Below, piece after piece: positions 26,740-34,882 of a DNA stretch of 64,000 bases. The position numbers were made by a program, and so were the translations under genes. The notes beneath the pieces were generated by a model, which was given only the letters and a program-made list of their open reading frames with translations, did no database searches and had not been told where the DNA came from. Source of the stretch: Gammaproteobacteria bacterium (GTDB lineage Bacteria > Pseudomonadota > Gammaproteobacteria > SZUA-152); assembly GCA_011321815.1 (NCBI GenBank), contig DROS01000021.1:49409-113408 (forward strand), read 5' to 3'. The stretch's first letter is position 1. Every line of letters starts with the position of its first letter.

Positions 26740-28737
26740 TGAATGATTTTCCAAAAGTTATCTGCATACTTCTTATTATTACGTGAAACATATGTAATTT
26801 TGATTAAAAATCAGCAGTATTTAGAGGCCGTACAAAATGCACTTCTACTGTTGTTGGGCGAAGCAGGTATCAGATTGGATTCAATATAACCCGAGCTGAT
26901 TTGAAGTGGTTTCGCCAAACACTGAACCAAACACTTTTTGATGTGTGCTTGAGTAATGCTGTCAACAAAAGGTCAGTTAGCGTGCCGCCACAACGGTTTT
27001 GGGTTTTTCTTGTGTGTTTGCTCCGTTATGGCTTTTTGGTTGTTTATTCAGCACCAAAATAATTTTGCCTCACCTTCCCGACTACTACACGTTATTTATC
27101 ACAAAATGTTTCCATATATTTTTTATTAAAATGAATCTGCTTATTAACCGGGCAAACAAATGCACTGTGGCGATACAACACAGTGTACTCAATTTGGCGG
27201 TTAATGTTTCATCACTCTGGCAGGTAGCATTCTCATATCGAGATAACACTTCTGCTTTAAGCTGCATCCTGCTTTCTTGCAGGAGCCCTGCTATGGACGC
27301 CGAACTAAATGCCGGCAAAGTCAAGCGGAAAATAATACGCCTTAAGTTTTTCCTGTTTTAAGCACCGAACCTTGTTTGCATGGTTATCACAAAGCCGAGC
27401 TTTCCCTGGTTTTGGGGCCGCTAGGGACTGTATTTGTGGATATAGGCTTGGTGCTGGTTTTTTATAACAGGTGCATTTCCTTTTGCGCACAGCTTTGGCT
27501 GTGCTGACTATCCGCCCTGTATACTGGATTTATTTTTCCAGTAAATTCTGGCGTTTTCCTTTTTCACTTTTTCTGGCAAATTGTTAGAGGTTTTTGTGGG
27601 GTCGCATCCTGCTTCGCCAAATAGTCCGCCATCATCCGCATTACAGGTTTTATGCCTGCTATTGTCTTTGATGGGTCCCATAATGATTTTGTGTGTCCAG
27701 AGAACATAAACCATCTTGAGCTGGTCAGGTGCTTTATCGAGGATAAGATGTTGAGTTTCATTTTCTTATTTCGTCCATGATCGTATGGCTTTGTGACTCA
27801 CCTTGACCCCGGATGTGTTGTCAAGTGCACCGCCTGCGTGATAATCCCAATACCACTAAACGTAATCAGGGATGATGATCGGTGATTACTTGCAACGTGT
27901 CAACCTGTGGGGCTGTTCCATGGGGTGATTTAAATTATAAGAACTTTCTAATGTCACTTTGTTTTGTTTTCCGAATAACCGATTGTTATTTATGGCCAAA
28001 GCAGTGAGGAGGCCATGGGTCTGTGATATTAAACCGCGTATAAATTTTGAAGCGCTTTTATTTTACTGTGCGTGGTGTGCTGCTTTTTTTAGTTAAATTC
28101 CTACTGTTAGAGTGGGAAGTTGCCCTCCCTCTGTTTTTTTAGCAAGAAAGTCTGTGGTGTCGCTCGGGTTTCTGTATCCGTGGTTAGGCAATGCGCAGTG
28201 GTGCCGCATTTTTGATTGCAGGGTGTTGTGCGAATGTGAGGCGTGCATAACGAGGTATAGTTGGCGTAGGGAGTCTGAAGTGATGCGAAGCCTGCCTGTT
28301 GGTGTTCGATGGCGCAAAGTGCTTGTGGTTTTGTGGGGGGATAACGGCTTAGTTTGACTAAAACGGTCAAAAAATATTCGCAACGATTTTTCCTCAGGAT
28401 GACCGCTAAAAAATTACGGGGCTTCTGGTTCATCGTTTTGAGGAGTTGCCTTGCAGAGACTGATCCTGAATTTATCCTCAAAGCAACATTTTTCGGTGAA
28501 ATTTGCCGGAATTATTTGATCCTGAATTTTTTCCGTAAAAATAGTGCGTGTATTTGCATGAGAATGGTCATTTTGCCTTAAATTTCTACTTTGAAAACCG
28601 GAATTTAATGGTAAAATAGCTTTCTCAGGAAGTCTGAGCATTTTAGAGCTAATACGGATGTTTTTGAGTGAGCCGAGTGAAGTAGGCATCGTACTGGCCG
28701 ATAAGTAGCCAGATAAACCATAACAAGGGAATTCAGC
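26740..28737. other. 2-kb gene-poor region
   Basis: Between the FimV-like operon (minus) and the ExeA-type gene (plus). It holds the promoter of the minus operon, a frameshifted IS630-type transposase on the minus strand (about 27400-27780), a perfect 7-bp hairpin GCACAGC-TTTG-GCTGTGC at 27487-27504, and about 950 bp upstream of the ExeA gene with no gene I can support. Several frames of 60-120 codons exist but read as non-coding. Confidence 0.5.
27400..27780 (-). pseudogene. IS630-family transposase remnant
   Basis: Minus-strand translation in one frame gives 'LILDKAPDQLKMVYVLWTHK', matching the IS630 signature usually read as PDQLKxPFALWTREAV. A neighbouring frame continues 'MRMMADYLAKQDATPQKPL', matching the family's 'VGxYLxRWGFTPQKPL'. 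The first frame then resumes with ENARIYW (for AEIHWGDE), a stop, and CAKGNAPVIK. At least two frameshifts and two stops break it. The catalytic C-terminal half is not recognisable. Confidence 0.55.
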
Positions 28738-31700
28738 GTGTACGAGAATTTTTATCAGCTGCGAGCCAAACCCTTCCGTCTTAGTCCTGACCCAAGCTTT
28801 TTTTTCGCCAGTCGCGGTCATAAGCGCGCTCTGGCTTATTTGCGTTATGGATTGAGCCAGGCCGAAGGGTTTGTGGTCATTACCGGCGCGCCGGGCACGG
28901 GTAAAACCACCCTGGCACAGATTCTGTTGCAGGATATGGATCAATCTGATGTGGTGGTTGCTCATCTGACCACTACCCAGTTGGAAGCTGACGAAATGCT
29001 GCGCATGGTGTTGGCTTCTTTTGGTCTGCGTTACGAAGGCCAGGATAAGGCTGGCCTGCTGAAGACTCTGGAAGCCTTTTTTATAGCCCGTTCCCGTGAA
29101 CGCAAGCGGGTATTGCTGGTGGTGGATGAAGCGCAAAACCTGCCTGCCCGCTCGCTTGAAGAACTGCGCATGCTTTCCAACCTGCAAGTGGGTGAGCAGG
29201 CATTGTTGCAGACCTTTTTGCTGGGCCAGGTACAGTTTCGTCAGATGCTGGATCACCCGGATCTGGAACAGCTTCGCCAGCGTGTGATTGCCAATTACCA
29301 TCTCAGCGCATTAGGTGAAGATGAATGCCAGAATTACGTGGAAAGTCGCTTGACACACGTAGGCTGGAACGATGACCCGCGCTTTACTGATGAAGCGTTT
29401 GAAGCTATTTACCGCTACACCGAAGGTGTGCCGCGGCGCATCAATATGCTGTGTGATCGCGTTTTGCTGTTCAGCAGCCTTGAAGAGCTGCACACGATTG
29501 ATGCGAATGTACTACATGATGTTACCGATGAGTTGCAAAGTGAAATCTCCGGCAGACCCATTGCACAGCCCACAGAAACAAATGCGGATGTGTTGCCGGA
29601 TGCTGTACCCAGAGAGACAAGGGATACACGTCGATCAGCGAATGTACCTGAAGTCGATACTGCCGATTCCGTTCCTGCACAGGATGCTGACGTTAACGTT
29701 GATAAACCGGACGCCCGTCCGCCGGTACATGAACCCACAACTGTGGATGCTGGCGAAAGCCACGCTGCTGTAGCCGTTTCCTTTCCGGAAGAGGGCGGCA
29801 CGATGGATCGTGCGGTGCCTGATGACGGGTGGATGCAGCATGTGGCGCAGGCGAAACCGGACAATACTGAAGCTGATAATGGTAACGATAATAACCCGCC
29901 TGCAGAAATGGAACGTTTTCGGGTCATTGCCGGCGGTAAAGAGGCTTCTGCCACTGTAGGCATATCTGAGGCGGCGGCAGAACGTCCTGCCAATCAACCT
30001 TCACCGGGCGTGATGGCACCTCTGCCAGATGCACCTGGGGATACCCAGGAAGTGGTGCTGCGCAAAATTTTGCGTCTGGTATTGGCCTTTCATCGTTCAC
30101 CGCGCAGCTTCCCGGGGCTGGATGACCCCGGCCAGCCTTTACCGAAAGGCATCAAGGCCATTTTGGAATTGGCAATTGCCGATGACCATGTGTTAGTCGG
30201 ATTGCGTCAAATTGCCGTAATGGGTATTTCGCCCGCCATGCTGCGGGCAGCTGTACGGTTTTTTGTGCGTCGTGTGTTGTTTTTACCGGGTGGAGATGAT
30301 TTTCGGGTATTAGGTCTTTCATCGGGTGCAGATCTGGCAGAGGTGGAAACGCACTACGGATTATTGATGAAATTATTGCGCCAGGATAAAAAGGCCAATG
30401 ATGAAAGCGGTGTATCACGGGTGGGTGCAGCATATGAACGTTTGTGCCGTTTCGAGATAACAGCACACCCGGAGGAGTCGGCGAAAAGCCCGAGGGATTC
30501 TGACAGTGCCGAAGAACGGCTGGATTTGGATTTATCACCGAATATGGGGCATGCCGCCGTTAATTCAGGATTACGTCCCTCGCCAGCGAGCACCAGCGAA
30601 GTGGTCAGCAGCGACACACGTGCGATGCCGACGGCCCGTAACATACTGTTGATTGTCGGTGTTGTGGTTATTGTGTTTGTTTTGTACCTGACACAAATCA
30701 AAATCACAGGAGATGCTGCCCCGGAGTTGGCTGCGGATTTGCCAAGCGCACCGGTAGCAACCGCGAAAGAACCGGTAACGCCACCGACTGCTGGCGTCCC
30801 CACCGTGGCACCGGCCAATGAAGCTGCCGGTGAAGACGTGGTGACATCAGAAATGGCAGCTTCAGCTTTAGCAGCATTCAATGCTGAAGAAGAGGCCAAG
30901 GCGGCAGCTCGGGCCGAGGCTGAAGCTCGCGCGAAAGCTATAGCAATCGCCAAGGCAGAGGAGGCGGCGAAAGCAAAGGCGAGGGAAGAGGCGCAAGCAC
31001 AGGAAATGTTAAGGGCGGCGGCGCTAGCCAAACGTCAGCGTGAGGCGGAAATCAAAGCGCGAGCAGAAGCACAGGCGAAGGCTGCTGCGGAAGCCAAAAT
31101 TGCGGCCAAGGCGAGGGTTGAAGCAAAAGCAGCAGCCGAGGCGCAAGCAAAAAAGAAGGCGGCGGAAGAAGCTAAAGCGCAGGCGGCTGCACGGGCAGCG
31201 GCTGGCCTGATTAGTCCTGCAAGCCTGAATAAAATGCTCTCAGCGTTTGCTACCGCTTATCAGGCGGGAGACCTGAACAAACTGCTAAGTCTGTATTCGC
31301 CCGTAGTGCGCACCAACAAGTCGATTGACATAGCCGGTGTGCGTGATGAATATCAATCGTTATTTAAAAACAGTACCGTGCGTAGTGTGCAATTTAAAAA
31401 CATGAACTGGGAGCCAAAAACCGGTTATGCGCGCGGCAGTGGGCAGTACACAGTTTTGATGAAAAATAAGGATGGGCGATTTTCTGACGAAAGCGGGGAT
31501 GTGACGCTACAGGTGGAAAGCCATTCTGGTGAGTTGCAAATTATTCGTTATTACACGTCCAACGTCGTGGTGACTGAACGTGTGAAAACGCAACCTGTAG
31601 CGGAAGGCGTTGGTGCAGGTGGGAATCCCTCTGGCCGCATTTCCGAAAAGGAACTGAATACATTGTTGAGCACGCTTATCAATACCTATGCGGCAGGTGA

Positions 31701-32007
31701 CATTGAAGCCTTTATGGGGCTTTTTGCAAAAGACGCCCAAACCAATGATCGGGCTACGGTGAATGGAATTCGGGAAGATTATGTGAGTTTGTTTAATAGT
31801 ACTTCATTCCGGACGATTTCTTTTACAGAGATGCAGTGGACGTGGGATGGCAACGTTGCCCGGGGTGAAGGTATTTACAATGTTGAAGTACAGGCCAATG
31901 GTCAAAGCAAACGGGATCAATATCAAGGGCCGTTGTGGATTCAGGTTGAGCGCAGGGACGGTGAGGTACGGATTACTCACTTTGCTTTTTCTGAATATAA
32001 AGGTTGA
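28738..32007 (+). CDS. ExeA/XrtA-type ATPase fused to J-like, TolA-like and two NTF2-like modules
   Basis: A 1089-aa protein from a GTG. Order: AAA ATPase of ExeA/GspA type (1-265; Walker A GAPGTGKTT at 50-58, Walker B VLLVVDEAQN near 127); acidic linker; helical region; a J-domain-like segment at about 518-570 (FRVLGLSSGADLAEVE) without HPD; one transmembrane helix at about 636-655; an Ala/Lys/Glu-rich TolA-like helix at about 705-822; then two related NTF2-like domains (824-945 and 965-1089). The ATPase should be cytoplasmic and the NTF2 pair periplasmic. The stop codon lies inside a fold-back element. Likely serves the exopolysaccharide export genes that follow. Confidence 0.85.
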   Translation: MYENFYQLRAKPFRLSPDPSFFFASRGHKRALAYLRYGLSQAEGFVVITGAPGTGKTTLAQILLQDMDQSDVVVAHLTTTQLEADEMLRMVLASFGLRYEGQDKAGLLKTLEAFFIARSRERKRVLLVVDEAQNLPARSLEELRMLSNLQVGEQALLQTFLLGQVQFRQMLDHPDLEQLRQRVIANYHLSALGEDECQNYVESRLTHVGWNDDPRFTDEAFEAIYRYTEGVPRRINMLCDRVLLFSSLEELHTIDANVLHDVTDELQSEISGRPIAQPTETNADVLPDAVPRETRDTRRSANVPEVDTADSVPAQDADVNVDKPDARPPVHEPTTVDAGESHAAVAVSFPEEGGTMDRAVPDDGWMQHVAQAKPDNTEADNGNDNNPPAEMERFRVIAGGKEASATVGISEAAAERPANQPSPGVMAPLPDAPGDTQEVVLRKILRLVLAFHRSPRSFPGLDDPGQPLPKGIKAILELAIADDHVLVGLRQIAVMGISPAMLRAAVRFFVRRVLFLPGGDDFRVLGLSSGADLAEVETHYGLLMKLLRQDKKANDESGVSRVGAAYERLCRFEITAHPEESAKSPRDSDSAEERLDLDLSPNMGHAAVNSGLRPSPASTSEVVSSDTRAMPTARNILLIVGVVVIVFVLYLTQIKITGDAAPELAADLPSAPVATAKEPVTPPTAGVPTVAPANEAAGEDVVTSEMAASALAAFNAEEEAKAAARAEAEARAKAIAIAKAEEAAKAKAREEAQAQEMLRAAALAKRQREAEIKARAEAQAKAAAEAKIAAKARVEAKAAAEAQAKKKAAEEAKAQAAARAAAGLISPASLNKMLSAFATAYQAGDLNKLLSLYSPVVRTNKSIDIAGVRDEYQSLFKNSTVRSVQFKNMNWEPKTGYARGSGQYTVLMKNKDGRFSDESGDVTLQVESHSGELQIIRYYTSNVVVTERVKTQPVAEGVGAGGNPSGRISEKELNTLLSTLINTYAAGDIEAFMGLFAKDAQTNDRATVNGIREDYVSLFNSTSFRTISFTEMQWTWDGNVARGEGIYNVEVQANGQSKRDQYQGPLWIQVERRDGEVRITHFAFSEYKG

Positions 32008-32189
32008 ACCTAAATTAATCAGTTGAGTCTACTGCGAACGTTTAATGCACTCAACCTAAATGACTTTTTCGAACATTTTGAACTCACCGTATGGGTGATA
32101 CGCTTTCATTCAAAATAACCGAAAAAGTCATTGATCTTGAGCACCTTAGCCGCTCTCGCGACGGCTCAATTGATTAATTTAGGTTGAAC
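32003..32189. mobile_element. Fold-back MITE-like element
   Basis: A 187-bp unit with terminal inverted repeats at 32003-32027 and 32165-32189 (23 of 25 match) and a second inner pair (AATGACTTTTTCG near 32059 and its complement near 32119). A short central hairpin TCACC-N5-GGTGA lies near 32091. The element is almost one long imperfect hairpin with no coding capacity. The TGA stop of the preceding gene (32005-32007) is in its left repeat. No second copy is seen in the window. Confidence 0.6.
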
Positions 32190-32274
32190 GAAAGCAAATA
32201 TGTGGTTTGTGCGCTGTCAGCAGAGTAGTGTTATATTCGGTGTACGGTTGGGTATATTTTCGGGGGGAAGCAAG

Positions 32275-32556
32275 ATGAAAAAATTGTTTATTGCGGGGCT
32301 TGTCAGTTTTGCGCTGAGCAGCTTTGCTTTTGCCAGTGAGGAAATTCAATTGGCGGCGGCTATTGGCGCAGGTGCCAGCACAACTGCACCGGGTCCGGTA
32401 GCGGATACGAGTGCTGCGGGTACAGAGGCTGGTAGTGCGGCGAGTTCGGCAGCAGCAATGAGTACTGGCAGCATGGTGGCTATTGGTGCATTGGCTGCGG
32501 GTGCGATTGCCGCCCTGGCAAGCTCCGGTGGTGGTTCCAGTACTTCAAATCATTAA
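32275..32556 (+). CDS. yjbE: YjbE-like small secreted Ala/Gly/Ser-rich protein
   Basis: A 93-aa protein from the ATG at 32275, which follows GGGGGAAGC. Signal peptide MKKLFIAGLVSFALSSFAFA, then a low-complexity Ala/Gly/Ser/Thr region and a hydrophobic tail ending SSGGGSSTSNH. Size, composition and position just before a YjbH-like gene match YjbE of the yjbEFGH exopolysaccharide operon. yjbF and yjbG are absent. A strong terminator follows, so it may be expressed above its neighbours. Confidence 0.6.
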   Translation: MKKLFIAGLVSFALSSFAFASEEIQLAAAIGAGASTTAPGPVADTSAAGTEAGSAASSAAAMSTGSMVAIGALAAGAIAALASSGGGSSTSNH

Positions 32557-32580
32557 TCGTTTTTGTAAGAGTTTGCTATT

Positions 32581-32615
32581 AACGCCTCTGGCCTGTGCGG
32601 CCAGGGGCGTTTTTT
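32581..32615 (+). terminator. Rho-independent terminator
   Basis: AACGCCTCTGGCC (32581-32593), loop TGTGC, GGCCAGGGGCGTT (32599-32611), then TTTT. The 13-bp GC-rich stem has one imperfect pair. It lies 25 bp after the YjbE-like gene and before the YjbH-like gene, so it probably attenuates rather than fully ends the transcript unless yjbH has its own promoter. Confidence 0.9.
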
Positions 32616-32653
32616 GTATCTGTGTTGATGGTGTTGAGGTTTAGGGTTTCACT

Positions 32654-34813
32654 GTGCGTCATATTGATTTCATGACTGACAGATGGGGATTTAAAGGTAT
32701 TTTACTGTGTGCTGTATTATGGGGCAGCCTGCCGTTGTCTGCCGCGCCGTTGAGTACGCCCACTCAAACAGGACAAACCGGTTTGGTGAATATGCCGACG
32801 GCACGAGTGGCGGAGGATGGCACATTGCGTTTCGGTTTCAGCCGGTTTGAACCCTACAGGGCTTTCTGGAGCAGTTTGAGTATCTTTCCACGGCTGGAAT
32901 TAGGTGCGCGGTATACTTCAGTGAGTCATACCCAGGGGTTGATGAAGCCTGGCTTTGGTACGTTTAAAGACAAGGCCTTCGATGCCAAGCTGTTGTTGTT
33001 GCAGGAACAGCGTTACTTTCCCGCGGTCAGTGTGGGTACCCGGGATTTTTTGGGTACCCGGGTGTTTGATGCGGATTTTGTGGTGATGAGCAAGCAGTTT
33101 GGTCCGGTGGATTTCAGTCTGGGTTTGGGGCGGGGGCGCCTTGACGGTGGTTTTGGCGGCGTACAATATCAGCCTTCCTGGGCACCGGGTTTTGACCTGG
33201 TCTATGAATACGATGGTACGGATTATGCCAATGATCGCTTTGCTGCCACCAGCGGCGCAGTCAGGCGTAAGGGCGCAGACACATTTTCCATCGGTTATCG
33301 TTGGGGATGGCTGGGCGGGCGACTGGCTTGGCAGGGGGGGGATGTGGGGCTGAATGCTTATGTTTCCATTCCACTGATGCAGCGTGAATTTATCCCCAAG
33401 CTGGACGAGCCACCACCGTTTGTGGCAAAGACCGAGTGGACAGACGTGGCGTCGTGGCGTGATTCTTTTGAACCGCGCGAACGGTTGGTGACAGCTCTGG
33501 AGCGGCAGGGTTTTCGTAATGTGCAAATTTTTCTGGCAGGGCGGGAGCTTCATATGGGGTTTGCCCACCGGCGCATCTCGTTGGTGGCGCGTGCCGTCGG
33601 TCGTGCGTTGCGTTCCGTGCTGTCGTTGGGCCCGCGTGATCTTGACGCTATTCATGTCACCTATTTTACGCCCACGGATCTGGCTTTGGTGACTTACGAT
33701 TTTCACGACATCCCTCTGTTGGAACGGTTTTTTGCCGGCAATGCAACTTACGCTGAATTGCTCAAAGGGATGACGGTGAGTTACAGCAGCCCTGATACGG
33801 CGAAACAATTGGCCACGGCTCCCGTGCTTGTTGAGGGTCAATCGCCAGTGCAACCTCCTGTTTCTGAAAAGGCAAAATCTTTTGAGCACTTTCAGTGGGT
33901 GTCCAACGAAGAAGGTCATGCCCTCAGTCTGCGTCGTGAGACTCATGCTTTGGACAGGGTACGTTTTATTCCCCTCAATGCCGGCATCTATTTCAATGAT
34001 GCCAACGGTGCGTTGCGTTATGAGACCTTTGCACTGGCGACATATACCTGGCAACTGGGACGTGGTTTGTTTGTGGAGGGTGGCTTGCGTTTGCGTTTGT
34101 TCGAAGATGTCAGCAAAGTGGTGGATCGTTCCAATAGTGTGCTGCCTCATGTGCGCTCTGACGTTGGTGATTACACCCGGGATGGTCAGTTTATTCTTGA
34201 TCGATTGATGTTGAACCGGTACGCACAATTACGGCCGCGTGTTTATGCGCGTGCCTCGGTGGGCTATTACGAGCGGATGTTTGCGGGATTGGGTGGCCAG
34301 TTGCTGTATTTTTCCAAATCCAGTCCCTGGGCCGTGGATCTCAGCGTGGATACGCTGCGCCAACGTAACACCGATGGTGATTTCGGCTTTCGTGATTACC
34401 GTACTACCACGGCCATTGCCGCCGTACATTATCGCCTGCAACGGCAGGGACTGACCTTTACGTTGCGTGGCGGGCGCTTTCTGGCCAGAGATGTGGGTGT
34501 GCGTTATGAAATACAGCGTCGTTTTCGTTCCGGTGTGCGTATCGGTGCCTGGTATACGGTTACGGATGGGCGGGACATCACTTTACCGGGCAGCCCTGGT
34601 GATCCGTATAACGACAAGGGCATTTTCCTCTCTGTTCCTCTGGGGAGCATGTTGACCCGGGATACCCAGGCCGTCGCACGCTTTGCCATCTCTCCGTGGA
34701 CACGTGATGTGGGGCAGATGGTAAAATCCCCCGGTGATTTATACACTATCGTGGAAGATCCACTGTTATTTGACTGGAGTGGTCGCCACTTGTTATCGGC
34801 TTTTCATAAATGA
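32654..34813 (+). CDS. yjbH: YjbH-like outer-membrane exopolysaccharide protein
   Basis: A 719-aa protein with a signal peptide ('FKGILLCAVLWGSLPLSAAP'). The mature start 'TPTQTGQTGLVNMPTARVAE' is the YjbH family signature, followed by many amphipathic strands typical of an outer-membrane barrel. YjbH-type proteins (with GfcD) act in polysaccharide secretion. A GTG at 32654 opens the frame; an ATG six codons later (32672) is also possible. Followed by a Wza-like exporter. Confidence 0.85.
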   Translation: MRHIDFMTDRWGFKGILLCAVLWGSLPLSAAPLSTPTQTGQTGLVNMPTARVAEDGTLRFGFSRFEPYRAFWSSLSIFPRLELGARYTSVSHTQGLMKPGFGTFKDKAFDAKLLLLQEQRYFPAVSVGTRDFLGTRVFDADFVVMSKQFGPVDFSLGLGRGRLDGGFGGVQYQPSWAPGFDLVYEYDGTDYANDRFAATSGAVRRKGADTFSIGYRWGWLGGRLAWQGGDVGLNAYVSIPLMQREFIPKLDEPPPFVAKTEWTDVASWRDSFEPRERLVTALERQGFRNVQIFLAGRELHMGFAHRRISLVARAVGRALRSVLSLGPRDLDAIHVTYFTPTDLALVTYDFHDIPLLERFFAGNATYAELLKGMTVSYSSPDTAKQLATAPVLVEGQSPVQPPVSEKAKSFEHFQWVSNEEGHALSLRRETHALDRVRFIPLNAGIYFNDANGALRYETFALATYTWQLGRGLFVEGGLRLRLFEDVSKVVDRSNSVLPHVRSDVGDYTRDGQFILDRLMLNRYAQLRPRVYARASVGYYERMFAGLGGQLLYFSKSSPWAVDLSVDTLRQRNTDGDFGFRDYRTTTAIAAVHYRLQRQGLTFTLRGGRFLARDVGVRYEIQRRFRSGVRIGAWYTVTDGRDITLPGSPGDPYNDKGIFLSVPLGSMLTRDTQAVARFAISPWTRDVGQMVKSPGDLYTIVEDPLLFDWSGRHLLSAFHK

Positions 34814-34882
34814 GCGTTATCAGTAGAGAGCCACCGCTGAAGGCAAAATAATAAAACCGTTTCACGAAGTGAGATCATCATT

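Noticed and set aside
26999..27361. 120-codon plus-strand frame in the gene-poor region
   Set aside because: Cys/Phe-rich with no ribosome site, overlaps other frames equally good, and lies next to a decayed transposase on the other strand.
28414..29301. 295-codon minus-strand frame
   Set aside because: Antisense to the ATPase domain of the ExeA-type gene, which has clear Walker motifs on the plus strand.
32918..34228. 436-codon minus-strand frame
   Set aside because: It lies fully opposite the YjbH-like gene, is rich in His, Gln and Thr as expected from antisense of a GC-biased gene, and matches no family.
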